A stretch of 64,000 nt of DNA from CAIXLI01 sp964587125 (lineage in GTDB: Bacteria; Pseudomonadota; Alphaproteobacteria; UBA9219): positions 1 to 64,000 of the forward strand of contig CAZPKC010000001.1 of NCBI GenBank assembly GCA_964587125.1, in the 5' to 3' direction. Under the pieces are notes generated by a model. The model saw only the letters and a list, made by a program, of their open reading frames with translations, did no database searches and had not been told where the DNA came from. Below are positions 34,863-43,418 of this stretch, in pieces. The stretch's first letter is position 1. The number at the start of each line of letters is the position of its first letter. A program made the translations under genes and the position numbers.

Positions 34863-35453
34863 ATGAAGAGTCCGCCTTTTTACTCTCAAATGGTTATCGA
34901 CTGGAAACGCGATGGCTTTCCTTCGGAAGAAACGGGCGCGTCTTGGGCTCCCCGGGGTTGCGGCATTGCGTGTCTGCGCATGCTTTTGGAATTCAGCCTT
35001 CAAGCCCGCGGGCTGACTCTCCAAGATAGGTACTGGGATTTAATTAAACGAGGCGTCGATGAGGGGGCTTACTGCGACAAGGGCTGGATCCATAAGGGCC
35101 TTTTGAAGCTGGCAAGTTCTTATGGCCTTAAGGGAGAGTGTCATCGAGGGAAGAATACGCGTTCCGTTTTTGAGGCCATTCGACGCGATAGCCTGTGCAT
35201 AGTATCCGTCTCTCTGGCCTTTCGTGGCGGCGAGTGTATCAACGGCCAAATCGCAGGAAAAGGCGGCCATCTTATTCTGGTCTATGGGATAGACGCGCAT
35301 GACGACGGAAGCGAGCAATTAATCTGTCACCACCCGAGCAGCTATCCCGAATTGAATTGGCCCGATCACAGGATAGACAACGAGAAGTTTATTCAGTCTT
35401 TTTCGGGCAACTTTATTGAATTTTATACGCCGACCGAACCTTCACGGGAATAA
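34863..35453 (+). CDS. Peptidase C39-like cysteine protease, cytosolic or unconventionally exported
   Basis: The 196-residue protein has a C39-like core: the nucleophile Cys in APRGCGIACLRMLLEF (around residue 33), a GGHLILVYGID segment with the catalytic His and a following CHHPSS in place of the usual acidic NDP. No signal peptide or membrane segment is visible. It may be a stand-alone thiol protease or a guard domain for another protein; a single-gene context gives no clue. Family assignment is from motif pattern. Confidence 0.6.
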   Translation: MKSPPFYSQMVIDWKRDGFPSEETGASWAPRGCGIACLRMLLEFSLQARGLTLQDRYWDLIKRGVDEGAYCDKGWIHKGLLKLASSYGLKGECHRGKNTRSVFEAIRRDSLCIVSVSLAFRGGECINGQIAGKGGHLILVYGIDAHDDGSEQLICHHPSSYPELNWPDHRIDNEKFIQSFSGNFIEFYTPTEPSRE

Positions 35454-35493
35454 GCATTTTCTAAGGACTTGCTGCGCAAGTTCAAGAAAATGC
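35454..35493. terminator. Nested hairpin, likely bidirectional terminator
   Basis: GCATTTTCT (35454-35462) pairs with AGAAAATGC (35485-35493), enclosing ACTTGC (35467-35472) paired with GCAAGT (35476-35481). It lies exactly between the convergent stops of the C39-like gene and suhB, as expected of a shared terminator. Confidence 0.7.
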
Positions 35494-36294
35494 TCACTTT
35501 GCTTCTCTGATCATTTTCACGAACGGATCGTGGATTTGGGCGTTGGTAGCGATGAGCTTGCCGCTCAGCATCGGGCTTTCGCCTTCCACGATGGGCGAAA
35601 CAAATCCGCCCGCTTCGCGCACGAGCAAAATGCCAGCGGCGGAATCCCAAGGTCCCAAGCCTTCCTCCCAAAACGCGTCATAACGCCCCGCCGCAACGTA
35701 TGCGAGGTCCAGCGCGGCGGCGCCGAAGCGGCGGATGCCCGCCACTTGCGGCATGACAGCTTCCGTTTGCTTCATGAAATTCGGGCGCTTGTGCATCGCG
35801 CCTTTGAAGGGCGCTCCCGATGCGATCAGGCATTCGGAAAAATCTTTCCGCGCCGACACGCGCAGGCGCTTTTTATCGCTATAGGCGCCCGTGCCTTTTT
35901 CGGCCCAAAAGCGCTCGTCCTTGATCGGATCGTAGATGAGAGCCGCGATCAGCTCCCCTGCCCTTTCGGCTGCGATCGAAATCGCCCAATGGCCGAGGCC
36001 ATGCAAAAAATTCGTCGTGCCATCGAGAGGATCGACGATCCAACGCTCCGTTTTGGCGGACGTGTCGGCTTCAGCGTCTTTTTCTTCGCCCAAAAAGCCG
36101 AAATCCGGACGCGCCGCGCCCAGAATTTCGCGGATGATTTTCTGCGCGTTGAAATCGGCGTTACTCACGAAATCGGACGGCCCTTTGCGCGAGACTTGCA
36201 GGTTTTCGACTTCGCCGAAATCTCGGACGAGGCTTTTAGCCGCTTTGTCGGCGGCTTTGAACATGACGTTCATCAATGCAGAGCGAATGGGCAT
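35494..36294 (-). CDS. suhB: Inositol-1-monophosphatase family protein
   Basis: The 266-residue Mg-dependent phosphatase has the metal site WIVDPLDGTTNFLHG and GPWDSAAGILLVREAGG, plus the LGEEK loop acid pair (FLGEEKDAE). It hydrolyses inositol phosphates and, in other bacteria, also aids ribosome assembly with NusA. It follows efp by about 50 bases on the same strand, an arrangement common in alphaproteobacteria. Confidence 0.93.
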   Translation of the reverse strand: MPIRSALMNVMFKAADKAAKSLVRDFGEVENLQVSRKGPSDFVSNADFNAQKIIREILGAARPDFGFLGEEKDAEADTSAKTERWIVDPLDGTTNFLHGLGHWAISIAAERAGELIAALIYDPIKDERFWAEKGTGAYSDKKRLRVSARKDFSECLIASGAPFKGAMHKRPNFMKQTEAVMPQVAGIRRFGAAALDLAYVAAGRYDAFWEEGLGPWDSAAGILLVREAGGFVSPIVEGESPMLSGKLIATNAQIHDPFVKMIREAK

Positions 36295-36346
36295 GAAAGC
36301 CTCCTGTCATAAAAGCGCGTTTTGCCGCCCGGCTTTAGTAAATGTC

Positions 36347-36913
36347 TTAATCGCGGGCGCGTTCGACATACGACCCGTCGGTCGTATTCACGACGACGCG
36401 TACGCCCGCTCCGATAAAGGGCGGCACCATAATCCGCACGCCGTTCGACAGCTTCGCGGGCTTGTACGACGACGATGCCGTTTGTCCCTTCACGACAGGA
36501 TCGGCTTCGACCACCTCCAGCACGACCGTCTGCGGCAATTCGACCGACAACGCCTTGCCTTCGTAGGTCATCACTTTGCAGATCATGCTTTCCTGAAGAA
36601 ACACCACCGGATCGCCGATGATGTCTTTCGGGATCGTCAATTGCTCGAACGTCGTTTGATCCATAAAGGTGTAGTCGTCGCCCGCCGAGAACAGGAATTG
36701 CATCTCGTGTTCCTGAAGCTGGACGCGCTCGATGGTTTCCTGCGTGCGGAAACGGACGTTTGTTTTAATGCCCGTCCGGACATCGCGCATTTCGACCTGA
36801 ATGACCGCGTTGCCCTTGCCGGGAATCATGATTTCGCTTTTTATAACGACCCATAATTTGTTGTTATAATCGACCACGTGGCCTTTGCGGAGAGTATTGG
36901 CATCAACTTGCAT
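36347..36913 (-). CDS. efp: Elongation factor P
   Basis: The 188-residue protein relieves ribosome stalling at polyproline. It has the three-domain layout with the modified-Lys loop MIPGKGNAV, the RTQETIERVQLQEHEMQFLFSAGDDYTFMD core, and the C-terminal GVRIMVPPFIGAGVRVVVNTTDGSYVER. Presence of a Lys in the loop suggests EpmA-type or other lysylation; the modifying enzymes are not in this window. Confidence 0.96.
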   Translation of the reverse strand: MQVDANTLRKGHVVDYNNKLWVVIKSEIMIPGKGNAVIQVEMRDVRTGIKTNVRFRTQETIERVQLQEHEMQFLFSAGDDYTFMDQTTFEQLTIPKDIIGDPVVFLQESMICKVMTYEGKALSVELPQTVVLEVVEADPVVKGQTASSSYKPAKLSNGVRIMVPPFIGAGVRVVVNTTDGSYVERARD

Positions 36914-37041
36914 GTTTCACTATAGAGGGTTTGGGGTTGTTTAAGGTCTTGCCAGATAGCATCTGGCGGAGAAAACCGCAACATTTGCGCGTTTTGCAAT
37001 TTGTTTAGTCGCCCTTCGCCTTGGCCTGACGCGAAGGGCAT

Positions 37042-37078
37042 AAAAAAACCGCCGCGTGGGCAAACCCGCGCAGCGGCT
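37042..37078 (-). terminator. Rho-independent terminator
   Basis: Reading the minus strand, a GC-rich hairpin (37078 to 37049, arms GCCGCTGCGCGGG and CCCACGCGGCGG) is followed by seven T. It lies just after the stop of the small secreted-protein gene at 37101. Confidence 0.85.
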
Positions 37079-37100
37079 TTCTTTGTCTTGCAGTACAAAC

Positions 37101-37319
37101 TTACTGAGCTACTGCGGGCGCCGTCGTGGCAGGAGCAGTCGCCTTTTTATGGGCATGCTTCTTCGCGGCGTGCTTCTTGGTGTGCATAACCTTCGCCTTT
37201 GCAGGAGCCGTTGCGGCCGGAGCGGTGCCCGTGGGAGCAGCCATATCCTGAGCCAAAACGGGGCCGGCAACCAAAGCGGCAACCAAAGCCGTGACAGCCA
37301 AAAGTTTCATCGAACGCAT
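37101..37319 (-). CDS. Small exported Ala/His/Lys-rich protein
   Basis: The 72-residue precursor has a clear signal peptide (LLAVTALVAALVAGPVLAQ) and a mature part of only about 48 residues made of Ala/Thr/Pro stretches and a His/Lys block (KVMHTKKHAAKKHAHKK). Such short basic periplasmic proteins often bind metals, anionic polymers or acid, but no function is known. I chose the ATG at 37319, preceded by GGAAAGGATC; a longer frame from 37391 is unlikely. Confidence 0.75.
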   Translation of the reverse strand: MRSMKLLAVTALVAALVAGPVLAQDMAAPTGTAPAATAPAKAKVMHTKKHAAKKHAHKKATAPATTAPAVAQ

Positions 37320-37609
37320 AGCGGGATCCTTTCCATGGAGTTTTAGATCGGGCTCGGAAGAGCCTCTAGATATAGGTAGCCACAAGAGCATGACAAAATT
37401 GAGGCGTCAATCTGTTTTCTTTCCGGCTCTTGGTTCTTTTGGATTCTATCTCAAAAATGCCACAGAGTATGGCAATAGTAAGGCAGACGGGGACGCTATC
37501 GCCGTTTGTTTCTCTTCTTCCGTTTCTTGTAAAAAGTGGATTGCGATTCGATAAGCGCGGAGCTAAAAACATCTCTTCGCTTTTTCTCTCAGGCCATCAG
37601 GAGTTTTTC

Positions 37610-38293
37610 ATGCCTCGCTTGCCCCGCTTTGTTTTGTCGGCGCTTTTCATAGTGGCCGTTCCCCTCTTCGCAATTCCATCGTCCGCCTCGGCCGAAGAGG
37701 CTCCGCAGGCGACGCGCGGGCACGATCAGGCGATCCAGACTCCCGCCGGAAAATTCATTCAGAACCTTGGCGACCGCGCGATCAAGATCATCGCGAACAA
37801 GCAAATTACCGCCAGCCAGCGCTCCGCCGAATTCAGCAAAATCCTGAGCGAGGACTTCGATTTGAGGACCATCGGCCGTTTCGTGATCGGCCGCACGTGG
37901 AACGAAGCCACGCCCGCGCAGCAAGCCGACTACATGGATGCGTTCAAAGCTTTAGTCATCCGCAATTACGGCAACCGCATGACGCTGTACACGGGCGAAG
38001 GGTTTGTCGTCGTCGGAACACGCACGGAATCGGATATGGACACGATCGTACTGAGCCAGATTACGCATCCCGACGGATCGGAACCCACGACCATCGATTG
38101 GCGCGTGCGCCTGAAGGACGGCAAGATGGGCGTGATCGACGTCGTCGTTGAAGGCGTCAGCCTAAGCGTAACGCAGAAGCAGGAATATGCCGCCGTCATC
38201 CAGAACAACGGCGGAAAGATCGACGGCTTGCTTAAATTGATGCACGAGCAGCTGAAGGAACCCGCTTCCTCGACCATGAGCGATTCAAAATAG
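37610..38293 (+). CDS. MlaC/Ttg2D-family phospholipid-binding protein
   Basis: The 227-residue periplasmic protein has a signal peptide (to about residue 28) and the MlaC pattern: KFIQNLGDRAIKIIANK, FSKILSEDFDLRTIGRFVIGRTWNEATPAQQADYMDAFKALVIRNYGNRM and VDVVVEGVSLSVTQKQEYAAVIQNNGG. MlaC ferries phospholipids between the outer- and inner-membrane parts of the Mla transporter. The ATG at 37610 has CAGGAG; other mla genes are not adjacent. Confidence 0.9.
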   Translation: MPRLPRFVLSALFIVAVPLFAIPSSASAEEAPQATRGHDQAIQTPAGKFIQNLGDRAIKIIANKQITASQRSAEFSKILSEDFDLRTIGRFVIGRTWNEATPAQQADYMDAFKALVIRNYGNRMTLYTGEGFVVVGTRTESDMDTIVLSQITHPDGSEPTTIDWRVRLKDGKMGVIDVVVEGVSLSVTQKQEYAAVIQNNGGKIDGLLKLMHEQLKEPASSTMSDSK

Positions 38294-38463
38294 ATCGCGT
38301 TCGTCCGATTTAATCTCCCGTTACTTTTTGCCTTCGTTTACAGGGATCAGGCATTGGAACGCCGCGTTTATGGTTAACGTTTTTTCGAAATAAGGACTGT
38401 TTTCCTTGCGTTTTCGTGATATAGAAAAAAGCATAAGGTTATTTATTTTCATTGGTGATTTTT

Positions 38464-39843
38464 ATGTCTCGTCTTTTTTCCGGACGCCTTGTCAGCAACG
38501 ACTCGCCCGATCGCGGCGATATCGATCTCCCTCAGCTTCATTCCCTTGTCGAGCGCGTCGGGGTCGTCGGCCCGTTCGCCTCCCGCGACAAAGTGGCTCA
38601 GGCCAAGAATGAACTCCAAGACGATATCATGGATCGCCTCAATACCTCGGTCGCGGCAAGAATGTCGCGCGAAGGCCTGTCGCGCGATTTAATGGAGCTT
38701 GTCGTCGAACTTCTGGCAAAAAAGAAAATTTATCTCAACACCCCCGAACGCCACGAGTTGATCAAGCAGCTTTTGGCCGACATGATGGGGCTTGGGCCTT
38801 TGGAGCCTCTTCTGGCGGATGATTCCGTTTCGGAAATCATGGTCAATGGCCCTACCCGCGTTTTTATCGAACGGGCCGGCAAGATCGAGCTTTCCGACGC
38901 CTCCTTCCGCGACCACGCCCATATTCTGGCTATCGCGACGCGCATCGTTTCCGCCGTCGGACGCCGCGTCGACGAAAGCTCGCCGGTTTGCGACGCGCGT
39001 TTGGCGGATGGAAGCCGCGTCAACATCATTCTCCCGCCGCTCGCGCTTGACGGGCCGACGATTACCATCCGGAAATTCGCCAAAAAGAAGATTATGCTCG
39101 ATACCATGGTGGAGCTTGAAAGTTTGTCGCTTCCCATGGCCAGAATGCTGCAAATTTTCGCTAAAAGCCGCGTAAATCTTTTGATTTCCGGCGGCACAGG
39201 CTCCGGCAAGACGACTCTTTTAAATGCCTTGTCCCAGATGATCGACGACAAGGAGCGCATCGTCACGATCGAAGACGCCGCCGAATTGCAGTTGCAGCAA
39301 TCGCACGTCGTTCGCCTTGAAACACGCCCGCCCAATCTGGAAGGCCGCGGCGAAGTCACAATGCGCGATCTTTTGAAAAACGCGCTGCGCATGCGCCCCG
39401 ACCGCATCGTCGTCGGCGAAACGCGCGGCGGGGAAGCTATCGATATGCTTCAAGCGATGAACACGGGACACGACGGTTCGCTTTCGACCATTCACGCCAA
39501 CCGCCCGCCGGAAGCGCTGATGCGACTTGAAAATATGGTGGGGTTGGCGACGCCCAATCTGTCGCCGATTGCCATCCGCCAGCAAATCGCGTCCGCCGTC
39601 GATATCATAATTCAGGTATGCCGCATGAGGGACGGATCGCGCCGTATCACTCACATTTCTGAAATCGTCGGCATGGACGGCGCTGCGATTGGGATGCAGG
39701 ATTTGTTCACGACCGACGTTCTTGGCGAGGACACAGGCGGCCGATTGAAGGTCAATTTCAGAAAAACGGGATTTCCGCGGCGGTGTTTGCCCAAGGTCGA
39801 TTATTTCGGGCTCGACAAGCAACTGCTGGAAGCGCTGGGATAA
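38464..39843 (+). CDS. cpaF: CpaF/TadA-type secretion ATPase
   Basis: The ~459-residue ATPase powers assembly of Tad/Flp pili. It shows the N-terminal EIMVNGPTRVFIERAG, the Walker A GGTGSGKTTLLNAL near residue 240, the Asp box MRPDRIVVGETRGGEAIDML and the His box GHDGSLSTIHANRP. The other cpa/tad genes (cpaB, cpaE, tadB, tadC, flp pilin) are not nearby, which is unusual. The ATG at 38464 is preferred to a TTG twelve bases upstream. An ATGGTTAA half-site at 38370 matches the CtrA half-site known to control cpa genes in Caulobacter. Confidence 0.9.
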   Translation: MSRLFSGRLVSNDSPDRGDIDLPQLHSLVERVGVVGPFASRDKVAQAKNELQDDIMDRLNTSVAARMSREGLSRDLMELVVELLAKKKIYLNTPERHELIKQLLADMMGLGPLEPLLADDSVSEIMVNGPTRVFIERAGKIELSDASFRDHAHILAIATRIVSAVGRRVDESSPVCDARLADGSRVNIILPPLALDGPTITIRKFAKKKIMLDTMVELESLSLPMARMLQIFAKSRVNLLISGGTGSGKTTLLNALSQMIDDKERIVTIEDAAELQLQQSHVVRLETRPPNLEGRGEVTMRDLLKNALRMRPDRIVVGETRGGEAIDMLQAMNTGHDGSLSTIHANRPPEALMRLENMVGLATPNLSPIAIRQQIASAVDIIIQVCRMRDGSRRITHISEIVGMDGAAIGMQDLFTTDVLGEDTGGRLKVNFRKTGFPRRCLPKVDYFGLDKQLLEALG

Positions 39844-39876
39844 ATTCCCGCGTTCCAGCCGCCCACGCGGGCGAAT

Positions 39877-40437
39877 TTATTGCACGACGGAAAGGTACGC
39901 AAGTTGCTCCAGCACCTCGTAGTGGTTTTCCAGATTGTTTATCGGAAATTTCGATTTTTCAATTTCCGAACACACTCCCTGAACTATCTTCACTTCCATT
40001 TTCAGATAGTTGCACATATTTTCCATGTCGCGCAGCATGAAGTAACGTTCGACATGGACGCAGATACGCAAGCTCAGTTCGGCCATATCGAGGGGCTTCG
40101 TCAAAAAATCGTCCGCGCCGCAGGACAAGGCGCGCAAGCGGGACTGCCGATCCTCTAATGCCGTCTGAACGATGATCGGTATTTTGGGCAAGGAAGCGTC
40201 TTTGCGGATCGTTTCGCAATAACCAAAACCGTCGAGATTCGGCATATTCAAATCGAGGATCACAAGATCTGGGCAAAGGTTATAGGTTTTTTGAACGGCT
40301 TCGGCCCCGTCATCCGCTGTGACGATCCTGCTAAATCCGACTTTTTTAAGAGCTATCGAGATAAGTCGGCGATCGAAAAGGCTATCGTCCACGACAAGGA
40401 TGCGTGCGCAGGAAAATTTGGTTACGTTACCAGCCAT
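39877..40437 (-). CDS. Response regulator with short C-terminal extension
   Basis: The 186-residue protein has a full receiver domain (ILVVDDS, VILDLNMP with the phospho-Asp, IVQTAL, FLTKPLD) followed by about 55 residues of helix (MRDMENMCNYLKMEVKIVQGVCSEIEKSKF) instead of a DNA-binding or GGDEF domain. The extension may dimerise or bind a partner. It is convergent with cpaF; the kinase partner is not in this window. Confidence 0.85.
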   Translation of the reverse strand: MAGNVTKFSCARILVVDDSLFDRRLISIALKKVGFSRIVTADDGAEAVQKTYNLCPDLVILDLNMPNLDGFGYCETIRKDASLPKIPIIVQTALEDRQSRLRALSCGADDFLTKPLDMAELSLRICVHVERYFMLRDMENMCNYLKMEVKIVQGVCSEIEKSKFPINNLENHYEVLEQLAYLSVVQ

Positions 40438-40484
40438 GATCCAATCTCCCGTTAAAGTTGATGCTAGCGCATATAATTATCCTA

Positions 40485-40680
40485 AAAGTGTTTTAAACAA
40501 TAGATAAAAAATAGTTCAAAAAATCCTTCTATTACTTATACATTGTACTTGAGAATGGTAAAAATATATATAAAATCAATGGTTTATAAATAATTAATTT
40601 ATTTATATGTGGTAAATTTTTTCCACAAAGGCTAATGAGCATTATTTTTTAAATCACAACTATGGGGTGAGTAAGGTAAA
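40485..40680. other. AT-rich intergenic region
   Basis: About 200 bases between the response regulator and queH are far richer in A+T than the flanking genes. An inverted pair TGTGG (40608) and CCACA (40622) includes TTTTCCACA, close to a DnaA box; I see no gene, and a promoter region for the response regulator is the simplest reading. Confidence 0.4.
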
Positions 40681-40698
40681 CGGCCCGTTTTAGGATAT

Positions 40699-41325
40699 TT
40701 ATTGGCGGCTGCGTTCCCCGAGGTCGTATAACAAGCTGGAATCACGCATAGAATATGTGCAGCCGCAATATTTTTGGCGATAAAACCCCTCGCGCTTGGC
40801 TATTTCATACATACGGGAAGAACCACCGCATTTGCGCCAATCATAATCCCAATAGTTAACATCCTTATATCTTGCTGCGGCAGAATGGCCGCTGGCGTTA
40901 ACCTGATCCATGTTTTTCCATCTGGAAATGCCGAAACAGGACGTGAGAAGCGGAAACCCGTTTTCATGGGCAAAAAGAGCCGAGCGCTCCAAACGCAAGT
41001 CGAAACATTTGGAACAGCGCTTGCCGCGCTCTGGCTCTCTCTCAAGGCCGCAGACGCAGGCGAACCACGTATCGGGATCGTAATCGGCGTCGACAAAAGG
41101 GATTCCCATCCTAAGGGCAAAACGCGCGTTTTCTTCTTTGCGCCTTTCGTATTCTTCGTAAGGGTGAATGTTGGGATTGTAGAAAAAAACCGTGAAATCG
41201 ATTTTCGAAGCGTGAAGCGCTTCGATAACTTCGCCCGAACACGGCGCGCAGCAGCTGTGAAGCAGGATCCTGCCGATGCCTTCGGGGATAAGAAGTTTTG
41301 CGCGTTCCGTCATGACAGGCGTCAT
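40699..41325 (-). CDS. queH: Epoxyqueuosine reductase QueH
   Basis: The 208-residue enzyme catalyses the last step of tRNA queuosine synthesis, replacing QueG. It has the QueH cysteine pattern: HSCCAPCS (Cys25, 26, 29), CVCGLEREPERGKRCSKCFDLRL, and the late YCGCTYS, which together bind an Fe-S cluster and a further metal. Length and motif spacing are typical. It is divergent from the chorismatase-like gene. Confidence 0.92.
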   Translation of the reverse strand: MTPVMTERAKLLIPEGIGRILLHSCCAPCSGEVIEALHASKIDFTVFFYNPNIHPYEEYERRKEENARFALRMGIPFVDADYDPDTWFACVCGLEREPERGKRCSKCFDLRLERSALFAHENGFPLLTSCFGISRWKNMDQVNASGHSAAARYKDVNYWDYDWRKCGGSSRMYEIAKREGFYRQKYCGCTYSMRDSSLLYDLGERSRQ

Positions 41326-41444
41326 TATTCAGCTTTGTGGATCGGAAAACAACAGGCCTTTTCCTTTGGCTTTTCATGGGCTATGTATAGCGCGCAAATT
41401 TCCCGACTTTCATGCCCCTCTGAAAAAAAAGGGTTTCGCAATCT

Positions 41445-42605
41445 ATGTCCCCCGATAAGAAATTTTCTTGCCGCAGTTTCCGTGGCGCAAACGGAGACGC
41501 CGAACATTATATATCGATCACCGCTCCGGAAAGCCTCCTTTTCGAGGAGCAGTTGGCCTATGTACACGCGCGCCATGTTGAAGCGTTGCAGGCGTTGGGA
41601 TTGAAGCCGGAAACGGCCGTATTTAAACGCGTCTTTGTCAGCGATGCGATCAATCAGGCGGGAGCGCTATACAAAAGTCCCTTGTTTGTCGAGTCCAAAG
41701 AAAATCCCACGGCGCTTTCCCTTGTGCAGCAGCCGCCCCTGCCCTCTTCGAAAATCGCACTTTTGGCCTATCACATCGAAAGCAAGACGCCATTCAAGAA
41801 AAAACGCCTGTCGGGACATCATCTGCTGATCGAAAAAGGAGGCTTGCGCCATTTGTGGAGCACGCATATGTGCTGCAACTCGTATGCGGCGTCATCGACC
41901 GAGGAAGTGCAGACACGCGAGGTCTTCCGCGACCTCACCGGCACGCTGGAACGCTTCGGTTGCACGATGAAAGACCATTGCGTCCGGACGTGGCTGTTCA
42001 TCAAGGATGTCGATGTTTTTTATCGCGGCATGGTCAAAAGCCGCCGCGAGCTTTTCATTCAGGAAGGCCTGACGGAGAACACGCATTACATCGCCTCGAC
42101 CGGCATCGAGGGAAGCTGCGACCATCAGTTCGATCTGGTTTTGATGGACGCCTATTCGATCCTCGATCTCGATCCGGCGCAGGTTTTTTATCTCAACGAT
42201 TTCGACCACCTGTGTCCGACAAAAGATTATCAGGTCACGTTCGAGCGCGGCACGCGCATTTCCTACGCCGATCGCGCCCACTCTTTCATTTCGGGAACGG
42301 CCAGCATCGACCGCTTCGGAAAAACCGTCCATCTGGGCGACGTGATGAAGCAATTGGAGCTGACGTTGGTTAACATCGACGCCCTTTTGAAATCGGGGAA
42401 CGCAGCGATTGATGATATGATGTGCATGATCGTTTATTTGCGCGACTCCGCCGATTACGCGCGCGTGAGTGCCCGTTTGAGCGAGAGGTTCCCCGACATT
42501 CCTATGGTTATTGTCGAAGGCGCGGTTTGCCGCCCCGAATGGCTGATCGAAATCGAAGGCATCGCCATCAAGGCGAACGACGATCCGAAGATGCCGTCCT
42601 TCTAG
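41445..42605 (+). CDS. Chorismatase-like (FkbO/Hyg5/XanB2 family) RidA-fold protein
   Basis: The 386-residue protein ends in a RidA-type fold carrying VEGAVCRPEWLIEIEGIAI, similar to the CRxxLLVEIE signature of chorismatases, which hydrolyse chorismate to a 3-hydroxybenzoate or dihydroxycyclohexadiene acid. The middle part (DHCVRTWLFIKDVD, GIEGSCDHQFDLVLMDAYSI) fits the same family, and the N-terminal ~150 residues add a second, weaker domain. It is followed 68 bases later by two oxygenase genes. If the call holds, a chorismate-derived aromatic acid may be made and modified here. A plain RidA-like deaminase remains the alternative. Confidence 0.6.
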   Translation: MSPDKKFSCRSFRGANGDAEHYISITAPESLLFEEQLAYVHARHVEALQALGLKPETAVFKRVFVSDAINQAGALYKSPLFVESKENPTALSLVQQPPLPSSKIALLAYHIESKTPFKKKRLSGHHLLIEKGGLRHLWSTHMCCNSYAASSTEEVQTREVFRDLTGTLERFGCTMKDHCVRTWLFIKDVDVFYRGMVKSRRELFIQEGLTENTHYIASTGIEGSCDHQFDLVLMDAYSILDLDPAQVFYLNDFDHLCPTKDYQVTFERGTRISYADRAHSFISGTASIDRFGKTVHLGDVMKQLELTLVNIDALLKSGNAAIDDMMCMIVYLRDSADYARVSARLSERFPDIPMVIVEGAVCRPEWLIEIEGIAIKANDDPKMPSF

Positions 42606-42673
42606 GGACCAAACTTGACTTCGCGCCGCTTACCGCCGAATATTCTGCCCACTTAAGGAAAAGGATCAAAAAA

Positions 42674-43414
42674 ATGCAGACTAACGAAGCCTCATTCACC
42701 TATCTCGACGAAGCCGCCATCGACGCCGCCGAGTTGAAAACGACCCCTTACGAATGGGCCTATCTTCCCAATGCCATTCCCAACCGTTTTTTGGATCAGG
42801 TTCTGGCCGACGCACCTAAAATTCCCGACCGCGGCAGCTATGGGCTTCCCGATCTTAAATACGGCCCCGAATTCGCGGGCGTCGTCAAGGAGCTTTTGAG
42901 CGACCGCTTCCGTCATCTGGTCGAGAGAAAATTCCATATGGATTTAAGCAAGAATCCCCCCGTCATCGTGATGATGGGAAACACGTCGGGCAAATATAAC
43001 GAAGGCTACGCCCATCCGGATTCCAGACACAAAATCGTCACGGTCATCGTCGGATTCACGCGCGAATGGCCCTATGAGCATGGACGTCTGCGCGTTTTGA
43101 ACGGCCCCGACCGCAACGATTACGCCTTCGAATTCGCGCCCGAATTCGGCTGCATGTGGATGTTCAAGGTTTCGGACAAATCGTGGCATGGGTTTCTTCC
43201 GCAAAAAGGGCCGCGCATGAGTCTCCAATTGTGCTATTGCGATTCCGAGGCTTACGTAAAAAGCGAATACCGCCGCCATCGCCTGAGCGCTTTCGTCAAG
43301 TCGATCCCGTTCCTTTCCAAGCTTATCAGCCTGATGCCGCGGCAAAATCCGAGCGTGAAGGCCATGAAGAAAATGGGAGCCTGCGGCTGCCAATCTCATT
43401 CCAAAAAGGACTAA
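42674..43414 (+). CDS. 2-oxoglutarate/Fe(II)-dependent oxygenase, first of pair
   Basis: The 246-residue protein has the prolyl-4-hydroxylase-like jelly-roll: metal ligands in YAHPDSRHK (His-x-Asp), the distal His in SDKSWHGF, and the 2-oxoglutarate Arg in GPRMSLQLCY. The C-terminus carries a Cys/His tail (MGACGCQSHSKKD). The ATG at 42674 is preceded by AAGGA; the frame upstream overlaps the chorismatase-like gene and is excluded. It lies four bases before the second oxygenase. Its substrate is unknown; a protein residue or a polyketide/aromatic acid is possible. Confidence 0.8.
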   Translation: MQTNEASFTYLDEAAIDAAELKTTPYEWAYLPNAIPNRFLDQVLADAPKIPDRGSYGLPDLKYGPEFAGVVKELLSDRFRHLVERKFHMDLSKNPPVIVMMGNTSGKYNEGYAHPDSRHKIVTVIVGFTREWPYEHGRLRVLNGPDRNDYAFEFAPEFGCMWMFKVSDKSWHGFLPQKGPRMSLQLCYCDSEAYVKSEYRRHRLSAFVKSIPFLSKLISLMPRQNPSVKAMKKMGACGCQSHSKKD

Positions 43415-43418
43415 TCCG

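Noticed and set aside
40485..40680. Replication origin
   Set aside because: Only one near-match DnaA box is present and none of the usual origin neighbours (dnaA, hemE, parAB, rpmH) is here.
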